Of a stretch of 64,000 bases of DNA, positions 1-8,439 are shown piece by piece. Every line of letters starts with the position of its first letter. Position 1 is the stretch's first letter. Under the pieces are notes generated by a model, which worked only from the letters and a program-made list of their open reading frames with translations, searched no databases and was not told the DNA's origin. The translations under genes and the position numbers were made by a program. Source of the DNA: Flavobacteriaceae bacterium (lineage in GTDB: Bacteria; Bacteroidota; Bacteroidia; Flavobacteriales; Flavobacteriaceae). The stretch is from positions 3,100,501 to 3,164,500 of the forward strand of contig CP046177.1 in NCBI GenBank assembly GCA_014075215.1, in the 5' to 3' direction.

Positions 1-1146
1 AATTCGATTCTAGATGAGCTAGAAGAAACACTCTCCAAGTACAAACAAATCTTAAATGACTTTTTTAAGAATAGCACATTGGAAGATTTGGTTCATGAGA
101 AGGAGCAATTGTACGAAAAATTACAATTGAAGATTATTCAGATTAATTCTCACTTTGGTGTTCAAAAAGAAGCAATACAAAAACAAATAGATGAAGTAAC
201 GAAACTTCTCAATCATGATCGAATTGAAATCCAGAATTACGCTAAGATTAACATTCGTTGGAAAGTATTTATTGCCTCTGTTCTGATTACAGGAATTGTA
301 TTTGGCGAAACCTTTACCAATCAGCAGGCTTTTTTAGCTATTCCCAAACAATCTTTTATTACCACTCTTATTGCAGCCATAGCTATTTCTTTTGGAACAT
401 ATGCTATGGGGGCTCTTTTTGTCAAAGTAGTTCGCAATACAGAATATTCAGAGCTTAAAAAAGGGGTGTCAGGAATTAGCATCATAGCTATTGTACTTTT
501 TGCCTATTGGAGCATTGGAAATTTTAGACAAAGCGCAATGTCCGCTGTTCAAGCTTCTGCTGAAGGAAGAGAATCTCTGGAAATCGCTCCTTTTACATTT
601 CTAACTATTAATTCGTTGCTCTTCTTTGGTCTTATCGGAGTCAAATTGGCTATTTATCCTTCTCGAAAAGTCATTGAAAACAACAAGAAATACAACGATC
701 TTAAAAAGAAGATTAAGGAAAAAGAGGCGAAAATTAAACGTCTCAATAACGATCTAAACGAATTGGAGGAACGTAAAGAGAAAGAGAAGAAAAAAGCTTC
801 CCAAGAATACGAAGAACTGATCGATAAAATTGATCAGATTGTATCTAAACATTACAACGCACTCAAGGAACAGCAGACGATCTACAACAAGAAACTTGCC
901 TTTGGTAACTGTTTCTACCAGGAAATGTGCAGTATTAGTCAAGAAGCAATCGGATTGTTTGCCCAGCAAGTAGGGTTGTATCAGGGAAACTTAAACGAGT
1001 TAACAGTAGATATTGATACTACAGCGTTTAAAAACTCTTTTTCAAAATTCCAACCCATATACGATAACGAAATTAAATCAATGTTTAATCCTATTAAAAC
1101 TAAAAATCATGAGAAATCTCATCCATTCACTTTTCACAAGAATTAG
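1..1146 (+). CDS. Membrane protein with long coiled coil, 5' end outside window
   Basis: The reading frame is open from base 1, so the N terminus is missing; the first in-frame start candidate (TTG at 79) is probably internal. The visible part has an N-terminal coiled coil, then about four hydrophobic segments (around residues 60-80, 90-115, 130-150 and 170-190 counted from 79). A charged Lys/Glu-rich coiled coil follows at about 200-265, and the C terminus is soluble. I do not recognise a family. Its last 38 bases overlap the start of the VWA-type lipoprotein gene (1109), so the two were probably co-transcribed within the mobilization module. A role at the cell envelope is inference only. 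Confidence 0.7.
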   Translation, partial: NSILDELEETLSKYKQILNDFFKNSTLEDLVHEKEQLYEKLQLKIIQINSHFGVQKEAIQKQIDEVTKLLNHDRIEIQNYAKINIRWKVFIASVLITGIVFGETFTNQQAFLAIPKQSFITTLIAAIAISFGTYAMGALFVKVVRNTEYSELKKGVSGISIIAIVLFAYWSIGNFRQSAMSAVQASAEGRESLEIAPFTFLTINSLLFFGLIGVKLAIYPSRKVIENNKKYNDLKKKIKEKEAKIKRLNNDLNELEERKEKEKKKASQEYEELIDKIDQIVSKHYNALKEQQTIYNKKLAFGNCFYQEMCSISQEAIGLFAQQVGLYQGNLNELTVDIDTTAFKNSFSKFQPIYDNEIKSMFNPIKTKNHEKSHPFTFHKN

Positions 1147-1406
1147 AAAATTAATTATCTGTTCAACTTTTTTAGTAGTAATCCTTTAGGTTGCTCTAAT
1201 GAGCAGAGAGAAAAAGTTGATAATGTTGTTATTATCGATGTAACAGGCTCTAATGCTCACAATTTACAAGGTATTACACCAAGCCTTTAGATTAGCAAAT
1301 AGAAATAATTACTTAAAATAAAAACATAATAGTTATGATGAAATTTCTTTTTTTGCTTCTTTTTTTCTTTGTTAATAACTCTTATTTTGTTGATAACCAA
1401 AAACAC

Positions 1407-1546
1407 AAAAGAACGGAGTGAACTTTAGCGGCCAGCTAGCTTTTTAGAGCCATCCCCCGTATTAGTCTCCGTTCTTTTTAAAAGTTACTTAGAACCATAT
1501 AGAATTTCAGTTTCTGCCCTTATTAAAGGTCTTAGTTTAAGTAACT
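1407..1546 (+). ncRNA. Candidate IS110 bridge RNA (two stem-loops)
   Basis: Two consecutive long stem-loops lie between the IS left end and the transposase start. Stem 1 is a perfect 12-bp pair (1407-1418 with 1467-1478) enclosing 48 bases. Stem 2 is 9 bp (1483-1491 with 1538-1546) enclosing 46 bases, with an inner CCTT/AAGG pair. IS110-group elements are known to make a bridge RNA here with a target-binding and then a donor-binding loop. Loop 2 contains CTTATTA (1519-1525), identical to the seven bases just before the right core CT (2680-2686), and TTAG (1532-1535), complementary to CTAA at the left junction. Loop 1 contains TTAGAGCC (1444-1451), complementary to GGCTCTAA (1246-1253). Fold and guide assignment are by eye. 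Confidence 0.6.
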
Positions 1547-1571
1547 ATTATTAATATCTAATTACAAAATT

Positions 1572-2567
1572 ATGAAAACAAATGAAATTATCGGAATCGA
1601 TGTCAGTAAATTATTAATTGATGTTTGTATCTATTCTAAACAAATTGTTCAACAGTTTGAGAACAGTAAATCTGGATTTAAATTAATGCTAAAGTGGAGT
1701 TTTAAAAATTCGTCTTTCTCTAAAGAAGAAACCATGTTTGTATTTGAACATACAGGAATGTACTCTCATTTATTATCTGTGTCTTTAACTGAACAAAAAT
1801 TATCTTTTTTCATAGCTTCTGGTTTAGAAATTAAAAGATCTATTGGTATTGCTCGTGGAAAGGATGACCAAATTGATGCCAAACGCATTGCTCTATATGG
1901 GTATCGATTAAAAGAAGAACTTAAACCCAGTAAGCTACCTAAAAGAAGTATATTACAACTAAAAAGTCTCTTATCTTTAAGGACAAAACTTAACAAACAA
2001 AGAGCTGGTTTTAAAGTTACTTTGAAAGAACAAAAAAGAATTTATAAAGCAAAAGAGTATAAAATAATCTTTGACGTTCAACAAAAAATGATTGCAGAAC
2101 TAACCAAACAAATACACAAGATTAATACTCAAATGCAAGCTATTATTGACCAAAATATAATGTTAAAAGAAACCTATAAACTTGTTACTAGTGTTAAAGG
2201 TATAGGAATGCAAACTGCTATAATGATGATTGTGTTTACTGACAATTTTTCAAAATTTGAAAACTGGAGAAAGTTTGCCTCTTATTGTGGTGTTGCTCCT
2301 TTTCCTTACCAATCTGGAACTAGTATTAAAGGACGTACAAAAGTCTCTCATTTGGCTAATAAAAAATTGAAAGCAATTATTAATATGTGCGCTATTTCTG
2401 CTATACAACATAACCCAGAAATGAAATTATACTATCATAAAAGAATAAAACAAGGCAAAAGTAAAATGAGTACCGTTAACATTATTAGAAACAAATTAAT
2501 AGCAAGAGTGTTTGCCGTTGTCAAACGACAAACACCCTATGTAGATACTTTTAAATTTGCTGCATAA
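1572..2567 (+). CDS. IS110-family transposase (DEDD recombinase)
   Basis: A 331-residue protein of typical IS110 length. The N-terminal RuvC-like DEDD domain starts at IIGIDVSK, with FEHTGMY near residue 60 and a KDDQIDAKRIA stretch near residue 100. The C-terminal Transposase_20-type region holds SVKGIGMQTA (helix-hairpin-helix-like) and YCGVAPFPYQSGTS, with the conserved serine expected as nucleophile in this family. The ATG at 1572 follows the two-loop RNA candidate, the usual order in the IS110 group. It catalyses RNA-guided excision and insertion of the element. The gene looks intact. Confidence 0.93.
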   Translation: MKTNEIIGIDVSKLLIDVCIYSKQIVQQFENSKSGFKLMLKWSFKNSSFSKEETMFVFEHTGMYSHLLSVSLTEQKLSFFIASGLEIKRSIGIARGKDDQIDAKRIALYGYRLKEELKPSKLPKRSILQLKSLLSLRTKLNKQRAGFKVTLKEQKRIYKAKEYKIIFDVQQKMIAELTKQIHKINTQMQAIIDQNIMLKETYKLVTSVKGIGMQTAIMMIVFTDNFSKFENWRKFASYCGVAPFPYQSGTSIKGRTKVSHLANKKLKAIINMCAISAIQHNPEMKLYYHKRIKQGKSKMSTVNIIRNKLIARVFAVVKRQTPYVDTFKFAA

Positions 2568-3198
2568 ATTAGTAAAAATAATATCTCAACTTTTACTTGT
2601 TTTTATCATAGAATACGAGGTGATTAAAACAATTGAAGTTGATAAATACAATGTGTTTGAAAACAATTACCGTCAAACTCTTATTACTGAAAGCTTTTTA
2701 TCCAAAAAGCGAGAGTTTAATTTGAAAGCTCGCCCTTTGTGGTTGATTTCCAATGAATATGACAGGGAATCTCATGTAAATATTTTTCAAGCAACAAATT
2801 ACTGAGAGTTTACTAGAAATTAAGAAAGATACATCGGGAAGGAAAGCCAGTAGCGTTTTTATTCCTATCGCAATGGAGTTGAATCGACTAGCTAGTTCAG
2901 ATGCTTCCGTTAAAAAGCTCATAATCTACTCTGACCTCACTGAAAACTCTGACTGGTTCTCGTTTTTCAAGAAAACGAATCAAAATAAGCTTTTGAAAAG
3001 ACCTCATATAATTGAAAAAGCTTTTCTCAAAGAATACAAACTGAATGATAATCTGTCGGGGATTCAGATTTATTTGGTGTATCAACCCACTTTGGAAACA
3101 GAAACGATATATCGAAAACTTTCCGCTCTGTACAAATCTATTTTAGAGAAAAGGGGAGCGATTGTACATATACAAGCAAATCTTTAAATCAGAACTCA

Positions 3199-3483
3199 AT
3201 GACAAATAAAGATCAATTTGAAGTGTTGGTAAAACTGGATTTGAATCAGTTTGCCATAAAACTATTAGAAAAGATGGCAGAACAAATGCCTTCTACTACA
3301 AAACAAAAGGAATTTATCACCAAAAAGGAATGTATGGATATCCTTGGTATTAAATCCTCGACCACTTTGCAGAAGCTAAGAGACCTTGGAGCCTTTGAAT
3401 ACACAAAAGTTGGAGGAATCTATCTGTACAAGTACAGTAGTATTATGGAATATTTAGAAGAGAACAAACAAGCAAAATTTTAA
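3199..3483 (+). CDS. Helix-turn-helix domain protein
   Basis: A 94-residue protein with an excisionase/MerR-like HTH: TKKECMDILGIKSSTTLQKLRDLG at about residues 48-71, followed by a wing-like strand pair (YTKVGGIYLYKYSSI). This resembles the HTH_17 DNA-binding proteins often carried by Bacteroidota plasmids and integrative elements, where they regulate excision or transfer. It starts 11 bases after the lipoprotein remnant and ends 3 bases before the next gene, so it belongs to the same operon. Its binding site and exact role cannot be read from the sequence. Confidence 0.75.
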   Translation: MTNKDQFEVLVKLDLNQFAIKLLEKMAEQMPSTTKQKEFITKKECMDILGIKSSTTLQKLRDLGAFEYTKVGGIYLYKYSSIMEYLEENKQAKF

Positions 3484-3486
3484 ATT

Positions 3487-3789
3487 ATGATACAGAATTT
3501 TTTAAAAAATAATAGTGAACTATCTCCCAAAGAAATAGAAGATTTGACTGTTCAACTTCTCAATCAAGGGTACAATTTTGGAAAGAGTATTCCGATGGAA
3601 CTTCAAGAAAAACTTGAGTTTAAAATCTACAAACTTTCAAAAGAATCACCTAATAAAGGAAGGTGGCAAGTTCTTAAAAAAGGCTTTGATTTAGCCATGT
3701 TTGAGCGATTAAGAAATCGTAAACAAGAGATTGAAAAAGTCAAAATCACCAGACGTTTACCTCCAAGTCTAGGAAGAAGTAAAAATTAA
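3487..3789 (+). CDS. Hypothetical protein of the mobilization operon
   Basis: A 100-residue basic, soluble, mainly helical protein without signal peptide or membrane segment. It is rich in Lys/Arg in its C-terminal third (RLRNRKQEIEKVKITRRLPP). I do not recognise a family. It is translated 3 bases after the HTH gene and about 30 bases before the small membrane protein, so co-transcription with the mobilization genes is likely. Confidence 0.6.
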   Translation: MIQNFLKNNSELSPKEIEDLTVQLLNQGYNFGKSIPMELQEKLEFKIYKLSKESPNKGRWQVLKKGFDLAMFERLRNRKQEIEKVKITRRLPPSLGRSKN

Positions 3790-3820
3790 ATTAGGTCAAA
3801 TCTCTAAAACCTGTTATAAG

Positions 3821-4087
3821 ATGACTACTGTAGATATTTTTATTCTATTTTTTATTTTTTGCATTATCTACCCAAAGTATTTCTTTAAATTCTTAAGGGT
3901 AGCAAATAGAGTCGCCACTCCATTATGGGTGTGGTTGGCTGCTTTGGGCGTTGCCCTTTTAAAACGTTTGTTAGCGTTTTTAAAACATCTTCTAAGATGG
4001 CTTGTTAAAACCTTGTTACATCTTCTAAAACTTTTAGGGCTAGCTCTTGAAAGAATTGCCGAAGCAGGGCTCTCTTTATTTCATTAA
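3821..4087 (+). CDS. Small membrane protein with Leu/Lys amphipathic helix
   Basis: An 88-residue protein. Residues 4-22 form a transmembrane helix (DIFILFFIFCIIYPKYFF) and residues 37-47 a second short hydrophobic stretch. Residues 44-75 are an unusually regular run of leucines with Lys, Arg and His (LLKRLLAFLKHLLRW, then LVKTLLHLLKLLGLALERI), which would give a strongly amphipathic cationic helix. No family is recognised. The stop lies 16 bases before the ATG of the coupling protein. Coupling proteins of this type often have membrane partners, so a role as membrane anchor is possible. A membrane-active peptide is an alternative; both are inference. Confidence 0.6.
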   Translation: MTTVDIFILFFIFCIIYPKYFFKFLRVANRVATPLWVWLAALGVALLKRLLAFLKHLLRWLVKTLLHLLKLLGLALERIAEAGLSLFH

Positions 4088-4103
4088 TCTTTATCAAAAC
4101 TCA

Positions 4104-5570
4104 ATGCTAATTCAAATGTTTACAGAATTAATAATGACAATCGCAAAAGGAATCATAAACTTACTGGATGTCCTTATAAACGGTATATCTACCGAGAAGA
4201 ATCAAAAATACAATGCAAAGTTCCTATCTAGTTCTAAAACCCATAAAATGCTCAACAGACGGCATAAAGGCATTCGGTTTGGAACAAAAAGAATTTCAGT
4301 TGAACAATCGCTAGAACACGTTTTGGTCTCAGGTGCTAGTGGTTCTTCCAAGACAACTTCTGTAGTAATTCCAACTGTACTTGATGGCAATCATAATATG
4401 GTGATTACCGATGTTGATGGAAAAATTTTTGAACTGACATCAGGGTTTTTAAAGGAGAAGAAAGATTATCAAATCATGGTTATCAATCTTCAGGACTTAA
4501 CCAAGTCAGAATTTTTCAATTACTACGAACTCTGCTACAAGGATGATTCTAAGTTAAAAGGACTTGCCATGGTTATTGTTTCCTTTGCGTATCCAAATCC
4601 AAACTCAGATAACAAATATTGGTCTTATGGTGCTGTACTTGCCATATATATTGGACTTAGACTTTTGAAAAATCAATCTATAGAATATCGAAACTTTACG
4701 AATCTTCGCTATATACTCCAACAATTCCACAATATAGAGGATTGGATAAGAGCCAATTCAAGTGATGAGATTTGGAGTGATTATGTTGGTTTTTCATCAG
4801 GAGATGAAAAAACGATTGCAGGCCATCTCTCTACAGCTCTTTTAGCTCTTGATGCCCTTTCAGATGTTGGAATAAGTCATTTAATGTCAAAAAATACCAT
4901 TGATTTTAATATGTTTTCTAAAGATTCAGATAAAAAGGTGGCACTATATCTGATTGTACCAGAAATAAAGTTGGAGTTTTACTCCTTTTTTCTCTCACTT
5001 TTTTATGATGCGCTGTTTAATCATGTGCAGTCTCATAAGCCAGCAAATCCACTTTTCGTGATCTTGGATGAGTTCAGTAATATGAATAAAATCAATTCCT
5101 TTCCTGTCTTATGTACGACGCTAAGACGATATAATACAAGTCTTACTCTTATCACTCAGACAACTGAGCAGATAATTTCTAAATATGGTGTACATCAGGC
5201 GGCTACCATCATTAATGGTTCATGTAGAACAAAATTATTTTTCCCTGGCATGTCTACCAGACAAGCCGAGGAATTAAGCAGAAGTTACGGCAGAACATCT
5301 ATAAAAATAAAAGGAAATGATCAGCCTGTAGATAGAGAATTAATCACAGTTGATGAACTCATTCAATTGGAAGATTCAAAAGTATTGTTTCAATACAAGA
5401 ACAAAGCTCCACTTATCCTAAAAGATGTACTAAAACCTTATTTTAAACAATATTCACTATTAAGAAAGACCAAGCTTCCTCCAGTGAAACTAAGAACAAA
5501 CCCAATTAAAAAAGTTCCTCTCATTTCTTTTAAACCTAACTCCTATGAAGAAAGACAACCTACAGAATAA
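4104..5570 (+). CDS. Type IV coupling protein (VirD4/TraG-like ATPase)
   Basis: Coupling ATPase that brings the relaxase-DNA complex to a type IV secretion channel. The ATG at 4104 gives 488 residues; an in-frame TTG at 4047 would overlap the previous gene and is less likely. An N-terminal hydrophobic stretch precedes the RecA-like domain. Walker A is GASGSSKTT at about residue 77, Walker B is FVILDEFSNM at about 313-322, and a downstream LITQTTEQI motif is typical of the family. It is shorter than many TraG proteins, as seen on mobilizable elements. The 3' end overlaps the next gene by 26 bases. No transfer-channel genes are in the window, so the element may borrow one. Confidence 0.88.
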   Translation: MLIQMFTELIMTIAKGIINLLDVLINGISTEKNQKYNAKFLSSSKTHKMLNRRHKGIRFGTKRISVEQSLEHVLVSGASGSSKTTSVVIPTVLDGNHNMVITDVDGKIFELTSGFLKEKKDYQIMVINLQDLTKSEFFNYYELCYKDDSKLKGLAMVIVSFAYPNPNSDNKYWSYGAVLAIYIGLRLLKNQSIEYRNFTNLRYILQQFHNIEDWIRANSSDEIWSDYVGFSSGDEKTIAGHLSTALLALDALSDVGISHLMSKNTIDFNMFSKDSDKKVALYLIVPEIKLEFYSFFLSLFYDALFNHVQSHKPANPLFVILDEFSNMNKINSFPVLCTTLRRYNTSLTLITQTTEQIISKYGVHQAATIINGSCRTKLFFPGMSTRQAEELSRSYGRTSIKIKGNDQPVDRELITVDELIQLEDSKVLFQYKNKAPLILKDVLKPYFKQYSLLRKTKLPPVKLRTNPIKKVPLISFKPNSYEERQPTE

Positions 5571-6132
5571 GTTATTTGAATCAGGGCTGATTGAAAAGGG
5601 AAATTTAGAAGATATTGAAGCTTTTAAAAGACAACACAAACTGGAATATGCTTTAGAACACCAAAAGGAATATTCAAAAAAAAGAGTACGAAAAACCTTG
5701 ATTTTAACGCATAAAGAGTTTGCTTTTCTATCAGAAATGGCTTCAAAACACAAAATGAAGCTCCCTCCTTTTATGGTGTATTTGATGTTTAAAAGTCTTA
5801 GAGAGATTCAAATTGAACCTACAGATATTGTGCAGAAAGAAATCCTATCTCTTCTTAGAAGCATAGACAATTCTTTTACCGAGCAATGTTTGGTAACCAA
5901 ATTCAACCCTCAAATTGATCAAAGTGTAATAGCCAGTAACAAAGAAGAAGTTTCAAAAAGGATTCAAGATATAGAAGATTTACTCTTATACCCGCCTAAA
6001 CTTATCGATTGGTTGAGTTTTCAGGTTCAAAATGATGCTCAGTTTATTATCAAACTCCTTCAGGAAATCAGTCTTTATTTACAAAACTCCCATGATTATA
6101 AAATTCAAAACCAGAAAGAACATCTACAGTAG
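5545..6132 (+). CDS. Mobilization accessory protein (relaxosome component)
   Basis: A 195-residue soluble protein starting inside the end of the coupling-protein gene and overlapping the relaxase start by 41 bases, so the three are translationally linked. Residues 48-90 (RVRKTLILTHKEFAFLSEMASKH and onward) resemble the ribbon-helix-helix region of MobC/MobA-type accessory proteins that bind oriT; the C-terminal half is helical. Assignment rests mainly on its position between coupling protein and relaxase. It probably helps load the relaxase at oriT. Confidence 0.6.
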   Translation: MKKDNLQNKLFESGLIEKGNLEDIEAFKRQHKLEYALEHQKEYSKKRVRKTLILTHKEFAFLSEMASKHKMKLPPFMVYLMFKSLREIQIEPTDIVQKEILSLLRSIDNSFTEQCLVTKFNPQIDQSVIASNKEEVSKRIQDIEDLLLYPPKLIDWLSFQVQNDAQFIIKLLQEISLYLQNSHDYKIQNQKEHLQ

Positions 6133-6985
6133 TAAGCAAATTGTACGATATGTTTTAGAGATTGATAAAAAAGGGATTGATAAAGCATTTGATGCTCCTG
6201 TTTTGATGAGAAATATAGATCATTTAGAAATAGAAAAGATTCATAAGAGCTTCTTGGCAAATCATAAATATGTCAAAAAAAGGAAGAATGGAGTAGCCAT
6301 ATTCCATGAGATCATTGCCGTTCACAAAAAAGATCGAACATTAACAGATGTCGAAATTCGAGATTTTATGGAAACCTACATCAGATTAAGAAAAGCACAA
6401 AATGCCCTTACATTAGCTAAATCACATGACAACGGACAGCATCTACATTTTGTTTTTAGTGCCTCAGAATATAAAAGTAGTAAAGCTCTGAGAATGTCGA
6501 AAAGTCAAATGGAAAATTTACTGGTCGATTTTGAGAGTTACCATAAGGAAAGACATCCCGATCTTACCTTCTCGATTATTCATACCAAATCTCCTAAAAG
6601 AGAAAGACGAGATATTGCTGAGGAGCAAAGAAATAGCAGAAAAGAAAAAGAATATCAATTGAAGCTACGATTAGGAGAAAGCAGAAAAACAAATAAAGAG
6701 CTTGTGTTTGAAAAAGTGAATGCACTTTTTGATAGGGTAACAAGTCATGACGAACTTATCGAAAAAATACAACAAGAAAAAGATCTTCAAATATATTCTT
6801 ATAGGTCTAAACTAAAAGGAGTTATTTTAATTGGTAACAGTAAAACCAAATATCGCTTCTCTACATTAGGTATTGATACGAATAAAATTCTTCGTTTGGA
6901 AAAACTACAGTCCAGATTGGAAGAATTGAAACTTGTAAAAGAAGTTTACAAATCAAAAACAAAAATCCGCTCTAGGGGTAATTAG
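6092..6985 (+). CDS. Relaxase / mobilization nuclease
   Basis: Nicks and covalently holds DNA at oriT to start transfer. ATG 6092 (product MIIKFKTRKN..., 297 residues) is preferred. An earlier in-frame ATG at 6032 would add a segment unlike relaxases and increase the overlap. The three-histidine metal-binding motif is at SHDNGQHLHFVFSASE, about residue 118, as in MobA/VirD2-type HUH relaxases. The candidate catalytic tyrosine is upstream (several Tyr between residues 18 and 60) and cannot be fixed by eye. The C-terminal half is charged and helical. It is the last gene of the operon, and its stop codon lies inside an inverted repeat. Confidence 0.85.
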   Translation: MIIKFKTRKNIYSSKQIVRYVLEIDKKGIDKAFDAPVLMRNIDHLEIEKIHKSFLANHKYVKKRKNGVAIFHEIIAVHKKDRTLTDVEIRDFMETYIRLRKAQNALTLAKSHDNGQHLHFVFSASEYKSSKALRMSKSQMENLLVDFESYHKERHPDLTFSIIHTKSPKRERRDIAEEQRNSRKEKEYQLKLRLGESRKTNKELVFEKVNALFDRVTSHDELIEKIQQEKDLQIYSYRSKLKGVILIGNSKTKYRFSTLGIDTNKILRLEKLQSRLEELKLVKEVYKSKTKIRSRGN

Positions 6986-7070
6986 GGGTCTCCCCTAATC
7001 AAGTTGCGATTATGTCATCTTAAATGAACCTGAGTTTATTACGATGGTCATTTAAATGTTCATTAATCGC
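6980..7070 (+). other. Inverted repeats after relaxase, candidate oriT
   Basis: A perfect 8-bp hairpin ATTAGGGG-TCT-CCCCTAAT (6981-6999) overlaps the relaxase stop. It lacks a following T tract, so it is not a standard terminator. A second inverted repeat pairs TTAAATGAACC (7020-7030) with GGTCATTTAA (7046-7055), with one bulge. Relaxase genes commonly sit next to their oriT, which contains such repeats. The nick site is not recognisable. In the rest of the 335-base gap (to 7320) there is an inverted repeat at about 7266-7300 (CCACTGTATTAAA and TTTAATACAGTGG), a likely terminator for the converging genes. Confidence 0.4.
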
Positions 7071-7265
7071 ATACTTGCCGAAATGTTTATATTGAATAAT
7101 AAACATCAAGTTAAATAGCCAAGCTTACTATATAAGAATTTATAAACTATCCTATAACTTTTCAACAATCCATTTTAATGTTTGTTAGTAGCATTAATTG
7201 TTATGTATTTATAATAGCTTATAAATGTTGTAAATAATAGTATTTAAATTTAAAATCAAAAAGAA

Positions 7266-7296
7266 CCACTGTATTAAAAAACTTTAATACAGTGGC
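7266..7296. terminator. Bidirectional terminator hairpin
   Basis: CCACTGTATTAAA pairs with TTTAATACAGTGG around a short loop, near-perfect over 13 bp. It sits just downstream of the minus-strand secreted-protein remnant and between converging genes, so it probably ends transcription from the right and possibly from the mobilization operon. Confidence 0.6.
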
Positions 7297-7320
7297 TCTT
7301 ATATTTATAAAAATCACATT

Positions 7321-8435
7321 CTAATGAATAAAAAGTTTTTTATTGTAAGTTCCAGTATTTGTATAGACTCTACAATTATATAACCCTTTTTTTAAAGATA
7401 AATTTATAGTAATATATTCATCGTTATTTTTTTCACTAATAGAATTATTGCTTTTATCTAACCAACTATATACAGTTTTTGCTCCATCATATATTTCAAT
7501 TTTATGGACTAATTCATTTTTATTTTTTTTAATATACAATAATCTTCCATCATTAGGATTAGGATAAAGCACAATTTCATCTTTCACCTTTTGTTTATTG
7601 GAAATCCTTAATTGAGAAATAGGGGATGAAGGACTATCAAAATAATCTTCATCTACAGCTTTTAAAACAGTACCTGGATATAATATTATTGGAGTCTCAT
7701 CTCCTATAACAACATGCCAATCAGGATTGAAAGAAACTGAACCCCATGTGCCGTCTGGTCTAACTCCTAAAAAATTATATGTAGGGTCTATTATAATTTC
7801 TTGTGAAATAAATTTTGAATCCCTAAAAGTAGCAGTCTTTGAGGTATAATTTTTCTTTGCACCATAATAAGGGATACTAAAAACTGTGTTTTTAATTTTT
7901 ACAAAATCTAAATATTTCCCTTGAACATTATTAAAATCACCCCATACGAAACTTCTTCGAGATGGTCCCCATTTTACTGTAACTTCTTTTAAAATAGAAT
8001 TATTATCAGAATCAAGGAATTGTGCTACTACATGACCAATTGTACAAGGGTGTGTGAGAAGGTAAATTATTTAAATCATACCTATAAGTATCTATAACAT
8101 TACCCGAATTAGCTGAGACATTAAAATAACCTATATTATCTGTTATTAAAGGCGAGTAATCTAAAACCCTTACAGCATAATTTCTATTTGTTCTATTCCA
8201 TGCTGTCCAAGAAAAAACAGAATTATTACCATTAAACCTGTTTATTAAACCATAACTACTTTCAGAGTGTAGCTACAAAAAAATTAGTTACTTCGCCAAA
8301 ATCTATATATTCACTACTGTAAGTCATACCATTACCACTACCGCCTACTCGCTGAACTAATTCAAGCTGTTGGCAATGTGAAGGTGAAATAGTTATTACA
8401 AGAAAAAAAACTAATAAATATGTATATTTTTTCAC
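7321..8435 (-). pseudogene. Secreted protein with T9SS sorting domain, frameshifted
   Basis: The minus strand encodes a signal peptide from GTG 8435 (VKKYTYLLVFFLVITIS) followed by QQLELVQRVGGSGNG. The frame breaks near 8270. A middle piece (INRFNGNNSVFSWTAWNR...) breaks near 8050. The last piece runs without interruption to 7321 and includes GHVVAQFLDSDNNS, FDSPSSPIS and the C-terminal sorting domain DEIVLYPNPNDGRLL...KKGLYNCRVYTNTG. This is a protein exported through the T9SS; the middle is unlike enzymes I know. At least two shifts are needed, so it is a pseudogene unless the assembly is wrong. It starts four bases after the stop of the upstream secreted protein. Confidence 0.65.
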
Positions 8436-8439
8436 AATA

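Larger units (their letters stand above)
1252..2688 (+). mobile_element. IS110-family insertion sequence, about 1.44 kb
   Basis: Boundaries come from reconstructing the interrupted lipoprotein gene. Left flank ends ACAGGCTCT (to 1251) and right flank resumes GAAAGC (2689), with a CT dinucleotide at both junctions (1250-1251 and 2687-2688). Joining them restores the frame and a DVTGSES sequence. IS110 elements recombine at a short core, often CT, without terminal inverted repeats, which fits. The element holds a roughly 320-base 5' non-coding region, the transposase, and about 120 bases of 3' non-coding DNA. The exact edge is uncertain by the two core bases. Confidence 0.7.
1109..3187 (+). pseudogene. 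VWA-type lipoprotein gene broken by IS110 and two frameshifts
   Basis: The 5' part begins at ATG 1109 with a lipoprotein signal. One missing T in the run at 1185-1187 breaks it just before Leu-Gly-Cys (repaired: L-L-G-C). It then reads NVVIIDVTGS, a VWA MIDAS-like DxTxS motif. The IS110 element enters after TCT (1249-1251). The 3' part resumes at 2689 in the same frame and has one extra T in the run 2783-2787. It then continues with a second VWA-like strand (KKLIIYSDLTEN) to the stop at 3187. Repairing both shifts and removing 1252-2688 gives an intact 213-residue protein. Its place upstream of the HTH and mobilization genes suggests an element-encoded envelope protein. The product is unlikely to be functional as sequenced. 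Confidence 0.7.

Noticed and set aside
1335..1420. Short frame MMKFLFLLLFFFVNN inside the IS110 left end
   Set aside because: It lies in the IS non-coding end and stops in the first stem of the RNA candidate; looks like a signal peptide only through AT-rich codons.
2557..2805. 82-residue frame after the IS110 transposase
   Set aside because: Its first 44 codons are IS end DNA; the rest is the 3' part of the broken lipoprotein gene.
6032..6091. Upstream ATG for the relaxase
   Set aside because: Would add 20 residues unlike relaxase N termini and overlap the previous gene by 101 bases.
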